From the NCBI GenBank assembly GCA_021292105.1, contig CM037871.1, forward strand, positions 59,356,866-59,420,865: DNA of 64,000 nt, read 5' to 3'. The notes beneath the pieces are model-generated. The model ran no database searches. It was given only the letters and a program-made list of their open reading frames with translations, and had not been told where the DNA came from. This DNA is from Anadara kagoshimensis. Its lineage: Eukaryota; Mollusca; Bivalvia; Arcoida; Arcidae. The translations under genes and the position numbers were made by a program. Each line of letters opens with the position of its first letter. Within the stretch, counting starts at the first letter, position 1. Shown piece by piece: positions 26,997 through 32,000 of the stretch.

Positions 26997-27622
26997 CTCT
27001 CACGTACATATAAAACATACCAACGTCAGTTTTTTTTCTTTATGTTTTTACTCAAGAAGTTGAATGAGTAAACCAACTGTGACAAAAAGATTCATTTTTT
27101 GTTTTACACAAATAGAATAGTCTTCGCACCTGTTGAGGTTGTTGGGAATACTTAGTACCTCAAAATACATCGCAAAACTATAAATACAACATTTAACAAT
27201 AAACATTCCACAAACCGCCAGGATCTACTTATAAAATATTAGAAAAAATCTTGTTTTTCTATCTCTGGCTTTCATGTTGTATGCGTGCAACAAATATTGA
27301 TGGTGAAATTAACATTATACAGTACTGAAGATAAAAACACATGTTGATTTCATACACACAGCGATAGACTTCATATAAACAAGTTTTATAATGTTCATTT
27401 CATAAACTGCAATATTATCTAAATGTTATATGCATATTTAATGAGTTAAAATAAAGATGCGTGTTAAGAGAAGATGCATGGAAAAACCACGCCCTTTTTA
27501 TACTTACCGGCTATTATGACGGGAACTCCAATTCTCAGTACCAGAGCGCCCTTAACCCTCTGTCCAGAAAAATATACCTGATTTTCTCCCTCTAAATGCA
27601 AATCAATTGATGTCACTGCCAT
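1643..27622 (-). CDS. Alpha-arrestin (arrestin domain-containing protein), 5' part of gene
   Basis: Four minus-strand exons join in phase: 27622-27508, 3536-3402, 2578-2337 and 1831-1643, 681 nt and 227 codons. The product starts MAVTSIDLHLEGENQVYFSG and continues with QRVKGALVL, GVEVRFRGAARAKWSE, a K/E-rich IEHEKEEIYF segment, FPFQYKVPEGVPCSFEGPDAH, YNVQGII, and then the second arrestin fold at CSISLPKRAYVPGE. These are hallmarks of ARRDC1-5/TXNIP-type alpha-arrestins, which act as cytoplasmic adaptors linking NEDD4-type ubiquitin ligases to membrane cargo. The 3' exons, where PPxY motifs would be expected, are outside the window, so the exact paralogue cannot be named. All borders are GT-AG. 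Intron 1 (3537-27507) is 23,971 bp and holds a transposon and many repeats. Confidence 0.9.
1905..2145. repeat. Degenerate AT-rich tandem repeat
   Basis: About six diverged units built around CCAATCAGAATTAAGA followed by AAATGTTAAAA, roughly 35-45 bp apart. It lies in the intron between arrestin exons 3 and 4. Confidence 0.6.
2337..2578 (-). CDS. Alpha-arrestin exon 3
   Basis: 242 nt. The acceptor is TGTATTTCAG|TGAACG. The donor is TCG|GTAAAT, chosen because it gives phase 0 and joins cleanly to exon 4; reading on would reach a stop after a few unconserved residues. It encodes VNEHNRWEGREVLQRGRH, FPFQYKVPEGVPCSFEGPDAH, VRYNVQGIIIRYNG and INVLREFDPKREPNDMSNS: the central part of the N-terminal arrestin fold and the linker. 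Confidence 0.9.
2956..2978. repeat. (TA)n microsatellite
   Basis: About ten TA dinucleotides, intronic. Confidence 0.8.
3028..3335 (+). repeat. Dispersed repeat family A, copy 1
   Basis: The family starts with AACATACTAATCAATGTCCA-like sequence, then AAATCACAAACCCAAAGCAAAG, GTTAAACGCGTGAACTTTCA, CACCTCCTGTTTAGCTAGCTA, GAAACATGGAACTTTGGGAC, and ends near ATCAACAATACTGTGATGGC. At least ten full or partial copies occur in this window on both strands. No coding capacity is visible. I could not assign a class; no clear terminal inverted repeat or tail was seen. Confidence 0.75.
3402..3536 (-). CDS. Alpha-arrestin exon 2
   Basis: 135 nt with phase-1 junctions on both sides. The acceptor is CTTTGCAG|GTGTAG and the donor GGGGTAAAG|GTAAGAATG. 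It encodes GVEVRFRGAARAKWSETVQS, GTHRTDIEHEKEEIYFDDRF and CLWGK. The RFRG..RAKWSE block is a conserved arrestin-fold strand pair. Confidence 0.92.
4385..4612 (+). repeat. Dispersed repeat family A, copy 2
   Basis: It matches copy 1 from AACACACTGATTCATGTCCG to ATCAACAATACTGTGATG but lacks the middle segment that encodes the GTGAACTTTCA block. An upstream segment (GAGCTTCTGTGTC..ACAAG, near 4333) is shared with copy 3 near 5738, so the family may extend about 80-100 bp further 5'. Confidence 0.7.
5738..6140 (+). repeat. Dispersed repeat family A, copy 3
   Basis: It includes the shared upstream GAGCTTCTGTGTC segment, the head near 5812 and the AACAGTATTGTGATGATGG end near 6060-6080. It is followed almost directly by an inverted partial copy at 6150-6300, giving a head-to-head pair. 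Confidence 0.65.
6150..6300 (-). repeat. Dispersed repeat family A, inverted partial copy
   Basis: Reverse complement of the family's 3' half: GTCATCACAGTATTGTTGA, then GTGTCCAGGATTGCCCTGG, then the GTCCCATAGTTCCATG block and ACACGTGGCGGGTGTA. Confidence 0.7.
6640..8010. repeat. Diverged long-period tandem repeat
   Basis: About five or six diverged units, each with TTGTTGTTTTCAGAAT, then GGTAAGTAGATCATGT, AAAATGCATGTTGAAA and CGAACCCTCGTATTAATG. Spacing is roughly 200 bp. A family A copy at 7212-7495 interrupts it, so the array is older than that insertion. Confidence 0.55.
7212..7495 (+). repeat. Dispersed repeat family A, copy 4 (near complete)
   Basis: About 280 bp, from AACCAAACATACTAATC through the GTGAGACCGGGTGCTCCGGA block to ATCAACAATAATGTGCTG. 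It retains all internal blocks, so it is a good reference for the family. Confidence 0.75.
8364..8541. mobile_element. MITE, CAGTCAAACC family, TA-flanked
   Basis: The left end is CAGTCAAACCCGTCTATAAA and the right end reads in reverse complement as CAGTCGAACTGGCCTTAAA. TA lies on both sides (8362-8363 and 8542-8543), as expected for a Tc1/mariner-type target. Sister copies are at 13553-13716 and 38465-38643. No coding capacity. Confidence 0.7.
9417..9443 (+). repeat. Poly(A) tract
   Basis: An A-rich homopolymer run following AAGATGGCCGCCATGAC. It could be the tail of an old retroinsertion, but no body is recognised. Confidence 0.5.
11680..11940 (-). repeat. Dispersed repeat family A, minus-strand copy
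   Basis: Reverse complement of the family, from GGTCGTCATCACAAAAT near 11686 to TTTGGACAAGGCTTGGTA near 11908. It contains the reversed GTAGCACCCGGCCTCACTT block. Confidence 0.7.
13217..13321. mobile_element. Short palindromic element (TGTGTCATATACCA ends)
   Basis: About 105 bp. The ends TGTGTCATATACCACTTTTT and its reverse complement form a long imperfect hairpin, with TTTTATGATTAAA-type inner arms. Related palindromes lie at 38815-38873 and 40051-40107. Confidence 0.65.
13553..13716. mobile_element. MITE, CAGTCAAACC family, TA-flanked
   Basis: It starts with CCGTCAAACCTGTTTATAAA and ends in reverse complement CAGTCCAACCTGCCCTAAA. TA flanks both sides (13551-13552 and 13717-13718). The interior is several variations of GGCCTTTATA. 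Confidence 0.7.
14245..14289. repeat. (CA)n microsatellite
   Basis: About 22 CA dinucleotides with one interruption. Confidence 0.9.
15770..15925. mobile_element. Hairpin MITE
   Basis: The left arm AAGAAATAACGTAATTTTCC continues to ATGTCTTTATGAACTTGCAA and GTATAATGG. The right arm is its near-perfect reverse complement, giving about 52-bp arms around a loop of about 50 bp. I could not define a clear target-site duplication. Confidence 0.65.
16212..16752 (+). repeat. Two family B repeats in tandem orientation
   Basis: The first copy (16212-16445) runs from CTAGAAAAG to the GGACGGACAC block, then jumps to CCGTAACTAG, so the 3' third is deleted. The second copy (16506-16752) is nearly complete and ends GCGGGGTGTATAA. 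Both are in the same orientation as the copy at 1287. Confidence 0.75.
16989..17349 (-). pseudogene. Decayed hAT-like (TTF/ZMYM1-type) transposase fragment
   Basis: On the minus strand, 17349-17185 reads KKLDPQFYINRSEFAEPLND and on through DDERHFILSNSFEPPSKCYK to a stop. A second frame, 17179-16989, reads ADIKQKFQNELPDLGSFDQE and then LQKWLKFRKTQNERHNG. The first segment resembles the linker that precedes the TTF-type zinc finger in hAT-family transposases (LxDDExxxxLxNxFxPPxxYKxP, recalled from the family, not searched). The second has an ExLxxW pattern seen near the hAT C-terminal dimerisation region. The two frames and the missing middle mean the gene is broken. No terminal repeats are identified. 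Confidence 0.4.
17425..17474 (+). repeat. Family B repeat, 3' end fragment
   Basis: Only the terminal CACCCCTATCACTATATACC and ACTTTTTAAGCGGGGGTATA segments are present. Confidence 0.7.
18060..18530 (-). repeat. Family A repeat split by a SINE
   Basis: The minus-strand family A head is visible on both sides of the SINE. The 5' flank has CACCTGGTATAACTTCACTG, GTGGAAGTTCACGCGC and TTACTTTGCTCTAGGGATTG. The 3' flank resumes with GGGATTGCGATTTGGACATG and GACTGGTATGTTTGG. The break lies exactly at the SINE's duplicated target. Confidence 0.75.
18163..18474 (+). mobile_element. Full-length tRNA-derived SINE with target-site duplication
   Basis: 312 bp. The head (18163-18240) has an A box (TAGCTCAGATGG, from 18173) and a B box (GGTTCGAACCC) at the spacing of a tRNA. 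The body has GACTTGAAGGTGGGTAGTGG, GCCAAGCACTCGGCATTAAG and GTCACGGTTCTTTCGGATTG. It ends GGGGCGTTAAACACCATAAA followed by TCAACTCAACTC. A direct repeat, GGGATTGCGA, sits at 18153-18162 and 18475-18484. A 5'-truncated sister copy lies at 59275-59541. The tRNA-like head lacks good acceptor-stem pairing, so it is not a functional tRNA gene. Confidence 0.88.
18822..19327. mobile_element. MITE-like element enclosing a 39-bp minisatellite
   Basis: The left end reads CTGTCGAAAGTTTAGC then GCTAACGAA. The right end in reverse complement reads CTGTCGAAAGTTAGC then GCTAACGAA. A related element at 36742-37021 shares the CTGT.GAAAGTTTA terminus, so this looks like one TIR family. The right outermost bases of this copy are diverged or lost. 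Confidence 0.6.
18873..19227 (+). repeat. 39-bp minisatellite, about 9 copies
   Basis: The unit is GCAGCTCATCAAGGACCCTC followed by GTTAGCTACCTTTATCTCG. Because 39 is divisible by three, an uninterrupted frame (AAHQGPSLATFIS repeated) runs through it, but there is no sign of a real protein: no conserved flanks and no splice context. Confidence 0.95.
19871..20815 (+). repeat. Left terminal inverted repeat of the 7-kb transposon
   Basis: About 945 bp. It matches the reverse complement of 25985-26924. A 240-nt stretch (19899-20138) is unchanged at the protein level in the other arm. Similarity decays inward: the last about 120 bp (around 20700-20815) has many substitutions and indels. Small frames inside are products of the arm sequence, not credible genes. 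Confidence 0.9.
21312..22970 (+). CDS. Transposon ORF1: N-terminal half, two zinc-finger-like modules
   Basis: 552 codons from ATG in a fair context (GCAAAATGGCC). Residues 27-28 (CC) with H86 and C89 (YHRMCYKNF) form a first C/H cluster. C137-x2-C140 (VCLFCG) with H193/H194 and C196 (YHHSCRKHYL) form a second. The shared spacing of about 55 residues and the YHxxC(Y/R)K ending suggest two related zinc-binding modules, likely DNA binding for an element of this type. A basic cluster near the C-terminus (KRKRS, then RKRPK) looks like a nuclear localisation signal. The stop at 22968-22970 falls in the middle of what appears to be one continuous protein: the -1 frame carries on with KAISDPSNLNETRKRD. 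Function is inferred, not recognised from a named family. Confidence 0.8.
   Translation: MASTRLDTSKGKQILQGDSTDETNLVCCLHVDKRFQDIEIKPFDETTWSKVAKVAEYRLSKTKSHKYKQICQDLPQNFDPKTNGYHRMCYKNFTAVSKKELESFSTVEVEEVSYTLRSHTEHLSDETSSSGIFLPVCLFCGLLTKGKKREQLGNCESLEAGEKIKNAAMVLGDTDMIARVCDIDFVAKEVKYHHSCRKHYLNLSERCIPGSAKTEYGNIRLGHEKAFKWLTEYINKNVIAQGQAVTIASLYEYYTTMLMDIGLDCSSYTIQTLEVKLLNHFKDDICMSKIGKRQGKILYPSFLDTDQIIGFHNTFLLNSKVTEAAYQLRNTILEMSKTCPQLQNPLTVNEIQKGQANPPDILMQFFKTLYTGSSTKEPSERMNRCISSAADDALFAVTNGEIKPSKHLCLGLGFKSMTGSRKIIEVLNHLGHSISYHVAETLETELAMTISDRNQLTPDGLLKIPNLSTGTAWDNYDENTETLSGSGTLHDTVGICYQNTPDEQHSMGDSLGIPQVSTTQTKSLKRKRSLDIEDPILESYRKRPKITNFNIP
22910..25948 (+). CDS. Transposon ORF2: FEN1/XPG-like (PIN-fold) nuclease domain protein
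   Basis: The frame is open from 22910, overlaps ORF1 by 61 nt, and has its first ATG at 23060. Residues here are numbered from codon 23027. The middle carries a block (DNIFICFGPFHIMLAYFGAL, then GKHYNRCQRMH) that I recall from many uncharacterised invertebrate proteins. The C-terminal half shows the ordered acidic motifs of flap endonucleases: VVDAMFLIQ (D558; compare the first VDxS/A motif), HFVCDTY (D596; compare VFDG), THEEADTR (E699, E700, D702; compare the EAEA motif), ANDTDVMVI (D727, D729; compare TxDxD) and FTGCDYTAAF (D787; compare GSDY), followed by a basic RKGK. An acidic tail ends the protein. This motif order is strong evidence for a metal-dependent 5' nuclease fold. No DDE or RT signature was seen. 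Confidence 0.78.
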   Translation, partial: GPYFRILQKASKNNKFQYPVKAISDPSNLNETRKRDLTWVICHHLFSNIPMWSGWNSLITVDHLPEQVIGYMDNISLPPTRLDVVSETLRRSQIVARECSDNTAIVHYDLAIAKPAMQIQSEESPKYDNIFICFGPFHIMLAYFGALGHLIEGSGGPYVLTETKVLAEGSLNGFIKGKHYNRCQRMHTILSLSFRILHFRSFLEEHGQISESLYEQLEQFITNTSSEEMQNVLEQENLKSIFDMYEAFSNDTRTGNHGSTAQYWFMYIELVELLLLFSRSCRTNDLPLFTYCLGKMCPVFFAANRPNYARWMTRYHLNLLNIDISHPQARAMLENGGLSIRRSNKSFSRIPVDMTLEQTINADAASRLTGISAFSQSYTARRRWMITRSVRSAIVGALLSKTGIRKKGDVNQELKPSRIQRDNKDVSSLIDCIKATKNPFDTEIRNEDLLCISTGNRVKDDVKNEILSCVKYGEQSFHDFRNGCFADPSRFEKPITRNKLRTFASLALKVRVEVKAKKIIQLQCSRDLFGRLLFLATTTDINLQKVFEYPLTPVPPALAQIDGNMNKTDKSILMKMLESKAHSDPPAANQIDAYVVDAMFLIQLLSNLPDTFEGVAKTILKLLCKLAKEIHFVCDTYVHPSIKDIERDMRGESSGPDIVVMGPKQKRPHDFRSALKSANFKRSLLSFLLQEWKNDNYADILAGHTLYYATEDHCHQFYCENDATVVCSEVSNLACTHEEADTRITLHVQYIASRSDSPNVVVRANDTDVMVILLYHCHQIHANIWMDSGTDGTNTRRFIDLTKLSNEIGIEMCQVLPAIHAFTGCDYTAAFLRKGKIRPYNIVEKSATFRSVFSNIGTNQRVNERDMKVMESFVCEMYGKKNIKTVNEARFAIFREKYAPTNQTDPLEKLKGADPSSLPPCKSVLVQKILRTEYVAYFWKHANCSCPTLNTPQENGWKKENNKYAIHWFEGEQIPKDIRLKMDSTTFTEDDMGEDEDVRESDSSDSEDTDDE
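25985..26924 (-). repeat. Right terminal inverted repeat of the 7-kb transposon
   Basis: Reverse complement of 19871-20815. The outer several hundred bases are almost unchanged and the inner end is clearly diverged, with an ORF-level comparison showing clustered differences after the FYLES segment. It ends about 40 bp after the ORF2 stop. Confidence 0.9.
26957..26990. repeat. (TC)n microsatellite
   Basis: About 17 TC dinucleotides, 32 bp outside the transposon's right end. Confidence 0.9.
27508..27622 (-). CDS. Alpha-arrestin exon 1 (start codon)
   Basis: 115 nt from ATG (minus strand, 27622-27620) to the donor GCCG|GTAAGTATAA. It encodes MAVTSIDLHLEGENQVYFSG, then QRVKGALVLRIGVPVIIA. The start is chosen because it opens the first arrestin strand at the usual distance from the conserved NQVYFSGQRVKG motif. 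The 5' UTR and promoter are not resolved. Confidence 0.92.
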
Positions 27623-28689
27623 TACTTATATCTTCATCGTGTTCACTTAACACACAACACTCAGTTATACCATATTTAAATAATATCGCTATTATAGGAA
27701 GAAATCATCTCATCTAGATCCGTACTGGTTGTCATAGAAACGAAAAACGTTGGTGACAACTAGATATGTTCTTTGTATTAAACTGAAACAGAAAAGCCGT
27801 TTGAAAATATGTAGATGTTAGAGTCATATTTGATCGTTCATGAACCGTACAACAGTCACATCAGCACACACAGTAGCTATAATGAATACATCTAACATAG
27901 ATAGCCTCCATTTTAGTTCCCTATCGATCGGTATTGTAAAACACGGGTTATGTTGGGAAACGCAGAAATTGTATTGAGGTTTTTCATGTGCTGAGTCTGG
28001 AGATATCTCAGTCTCCCAGTCGAGATTAAAATCGATAAAATGTCTAACATTACAGTTGATTGCGTGTTGATGTAAATAACTAATTGTTCAGAATTAATTG
28101 TAACTCGCACTTTTGCAACTAAAAAACCAAATTTGATGTCAGGTTTATTTTATATTTCGCTAAGTAACAAAGCTACGACTGTCTACGGGCATGTGGTGTA
28201 ATATTTCCGGGGTCTCACTATTGAATACTACAAAACAATTCGGAACCAATAAAATTGCTACAATCCGTTTTGATCAATAATGATAACCCGATGCGAACTC
28301 TAAACAAAGATTAATTTATCAACGTCTCTGTGGAAATTATAACAATGCTTTCCACAAACTGAAGTTCTAATTTTATAAAAATAAATAAACTGTAACTAAT
28401 AATTTAAATTTATTAATTTATTTATAAAATTTATTTATTTATTTATCTTATTATATCATACATGATATCATTCTATTTGAAAAAGAGTAGGAGTCGGGGT
28501 GTAGGAGTAGAATTAGTCTAATAATAATTGTTGTTGTTGTTTCAGCTCCATTTGCCATTTGTTTATATATGAACATTATATATATGACGTACTAAACCAT
28601 AATCATAACATGGGCGTGACTCCGGATCTAGATCACCGGGTGCCGTTTGCCGCTCATTTTATTTTTAGAAAAAGGTTTCAATGTTCTCT
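27623..28689. other. Region 5' of the alpha-arrestin gene
   Basis: It should contain the alpha-arrestin 5' UTR and promoter, but no TATA box or other element can be fixed. 28390-28450 is a TTTA-rich tract. No credible coding frame. Confidence 0.45.
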
Positions 28690-29012
28690 AGGACCCTTCT
28701 TATATATTATTTAATTGTAACAGGAAAGGACAGCGATCATAAAACCGGGGCTCGAACCTGAGACCATCCCAATATTACAGAAATGTCACTTTTCGAGCCC
28801 AATCCAACACGCCCCCCCCCCCTCTTCCATTTTTTACTGTGATTTAACGACCATGAATTGAAACCATCAGGTTTCATCCTTGGACCAACATGTTAGCCAG
28901 CCACATTCCAAATGTATCAGGTAAGGGAAAAATCAGCGGCCAAAACAGAACCCACGGACCGGAACCTTTTCGATACTAATTGGATGATCTGCCGACTGAG
29001 CTACCGGCAATG
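28690..29012 (-). repeat. Degraded tRNA-derived SINE pieces, minus strand
   Basis: Two tRNA-like heads are visible in reverse complement. One (near 28740-28775) has GGTTCGAGCCCCGG followed by CTGTCCTTTCCTGTTACAAT. The other (near 28945-29012) has GGTAGCTCAGTCGGCAGATC and AAAGGTTCCGGTCC. The TCCTTTCCTGTTACAA segment recurs on the plus strand at 35415 and 35668, so these are pieces of one SINE family flanking the satellite. Confidence 0.6.
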
Positions 29013-29060
29013 TGCAACATAATTCCTTTATTTTGCTTTGTCCTCAGTCAATATCAGAAG

Positions 29061-32000
29061 GTCTGAGTAGCTCAGTTGGTAGAGCCCTCGCCCGTAGCGA
29101 TATGAGTAGCCCAGTTGGTAGAGCCCTCGCCCGTAGCTATCTGAGTAGCTCAGTTGGTAGAGCAGTCTGAGTAGCTCAGTTGGTAGAGCCCTCGCCCGTA
29201 GCGATCTGAGTAGCTCAGTTGGTAGAGCCCTCGCCAGTAGCGATCTGAGTAGCTCAGTTGGTAGAGAACTCTGAGTAGCTCAGTTGGTAGAGCAGTCTGA
29301 GTAGCTCAGTTGGTAGAGCAGTCTGAGTAGCTCAGTTGGTAGAGCCCTCGCCCGTAGCGATCTGAGTAGCTCAGTTGGTAGAGCAGTCTGAGTAGCTCAG
29401 TTGGTAGAGCAGTCTGAGTAGCTCAGTTGGTAGAGCAGTCTGAGTAGCTCAGTTGGTAGAGCCCTCGCCCGTAGCTATCTGAGTAGCTCAGTTGGTAGAG
29501 CAGTCTGAGTAGCTCAGTTGGTAGAGCAGTCTGAGTAGCTCAGTTGGTAGAGGCCTCGCCCGTAGCGATCTGAGTAGCTCAGTTGGTAGAGCAGTCTGAG
29601 TAGCTCAGTTGGTAGAGCCCTTGCCCGCAGCGGTCTGAGTAGCTCAGTTGGTACAGCCCTCGCCCGTAGCGATATGAGTAGCTTAATTTGTAGAGCACTC
29701 GCCCGTAGCGGTCTGAGAACCTCAGTTGGTAGAGAACTCTGAGTAGCTCAGTTGATAAAGCACTCGTCCGTAGCGGTCTGAGTAGCTCAGTTGGTAGAGC
29801 ACTCTGAGTAGCTCAGTTGATAAAGCACTCGTCCGTAGCGATCTGAGAAGCTCAGTTGGTAGAGAACTCTGAGTAGCTCAGTTGATAAAGCACTCGTCCG
29901 TAGCGGTCTGAGAAGCTCAGTTGGTAGAGCACTCTGAGTAGCTCAGTTGATAAAGCACTCGTCCGTAGCGGTCTGAGAAGCTCAGTTGGTAGAGCACTCT
30001 GAGTAGCTCAGTTGATAAAGCACTCGTCCGTAGCGATCTGAGAAGCTCAGTTGGTAGAGAACTTCGAGTAGCGCAGTTGATAAAGCACTCGTCCGTAGCG
30101 GTCTGAGTAGCTCAGTTGGTAGAGCGCTCTGAGTAGCTCAGTTGATAAAGCACTCGTCCGTAGCGATCTGAGAAGCTCAGTTGGTAGAGAACTTCGAGTA
30201 GCTCAGTTGATAAAGCACTCGTCCGTAGCGGTCTGAGTAGCTCAGTTGGTAGAGAACTCTGAGTAGCTCAGTTGATAAAGCACTCGTCCGTAGCGGCCTG
30301 AGAACCTCAGTTGGTAGAGAAGTCTGAGTAGCTCAGTTGATAAAGCACTCGTCCGTAGCGATCTGAGAAGCTCAGTTGGTAGAGAACTCTGAGTAGCTCA
30401 GTTGATAAAGCACTCGTCCGTAGCGGTTTGAGTAGCTCAGATGGTAGAGAACTCTGAGTAGCTCAGTTGATAAAGCACTCGTCCGTAGCGGTCTGAGAAC
30501 CTAAGTTGGTAGAGAACTCCGAGTAGCTCAGTTGATAAAGCACTCGTCCGTAGCGGTCTGAGTAGCTCAGTTGGTAGAGAACTCTGAGTAGCTCAGTTGA
30601 TAAAGCACTCGTCCGTAGCGGCCTGAGAACCTCAGTTGGTAGAGAAGTCTGAGTAGCTCAGTTGATAAAGCACTCGTCCGTAGCGATCTGAGAAGCTCAG
30701 TTGGTAGAGAACTCTGAGTAGCTCAGTTGATAAAGCACTCGTCCGTAGCGGTTTGAGTAGCTCAGATGGTAGAGAACTCTGAGTAGCTCAGTTGATAAAG
30801 CACTCGTCCGTAGCGGTCTGAGAACCTAAGTTGGTAGAGAACTCCGAGTAGCTCAGTTGATAAAGCACTCGTCCGTAGCGGTCTGAGTAGCTCAGTTGAT
30901 AGAGAACTCTGAGTAGCTCAGTTGATAAAGCACTCGTCCGTAGCGGTCTGAGAACCTCAGTTGGTAGAGAACTATGAGTAGCTCAGTTGATAAAGCACTC
31001 GTCCGTAGCGGTCTGAGTAGCTCAGTTGGTAGAGCACTCTGAGTAGCTCAGTTGATAAAGCACTCGTCCGTAGCGGTCTGAGAACCTCAGTTGGTAGAGA
31101 ACTCTGAGTAGCTCAGTTGATAAAGCACTCGTCCGTAGCGGTCTGAGTAGCTCAGTTGGTAGAGCACTCTGAGTAGCTCAGTTGATAAGTACTCGTCCGT
31201 AGCGATCTGAGAAGCTCAGTTGTTAGAGCACTCTGAGTAGCTCAGTTGATAAAGCACTCGTCCACAGCGATCTGAGAAACTCAGTTGGTAGAGCACTCTG
31301 AGTAGCTCAGTTGATAAAGCACTCGGCCGTAGCGATCTGAGTAGCTCAGTTGGTAGAGCACTCTGAGTAGCTCAGTTGATAAAGCACTCGTCCGTAGCGG
31401 TCTGAGTAGCTCAGTTGGTAGAGCACTCTGAGTAGCTCAGTATATAAAGCACTCGTCCGTAGCGGTCTGAGTAGCTCAGTTGGTAGAGCACTAGCCCGTA
31501 GCGGTCTGAGTAGCTCAGTTGGAATAGCACTAGCACGTAGCACTCTGAGTAGCTCAGTTGGTAGAGCACTTGCCCGCAGCGGTCTGAGTAGCTCAGTTGG
31601 TAGAGCACTCTGAGAAGCTCAGTTGATAAAGCAATCGTCCGTAGCGGTCTGAGTAGCTCAGTTGGTAGAGCACTAGCCCGTAGCGGTCTGAGTAGCTCAG
31701 TTGGAATAGCACTAGCACGTAGCACTCTGAGTAGCTCAGTTGATAAAGCACTCGTCCGTAGCGATCTGAGAAGCTCAGTTGGTAGAGAACTTCGAGTAGC
31801 TCAGTTGATAAAGCACTCGTCCGTAGCGGTCTGAGTAGCTCAGTTGGTAGAGAGGTCTGAGTAGCTCAGTTGATAAAGCACTCGTCCGTAGCGATCTGAG
31901 AAGCTCAGTTGGTAGAGAACTCTGAGTAGCTCAGTTGATAAAGCACTCGTCCGTAGCGATTTGAGTAGCTCAGATGGTAGAGAACTCTGAGTAGCTCAGT

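Larger units (their letters stand above)
3537..27507 (-). other. Intron 1 of the alpha-arrestin gene, about 24 kb
   Basis: Exon 1 ends with one base of a glycine codon and exon 2 begins with the other two, so they splice directly with no extra coding exon needed. The interval holds most of the mobile DNA in the left half of the window: family A and B repeats, MITEs, a SINE, a hAT-like remnant and the 7.05-kb transposon. The stretches 8550-11675, 11945-13210, 13725-15765 and 27000-27500 hold only AT-rich sequence and small microsatellites that I could not assign. Confidence 0.8.
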
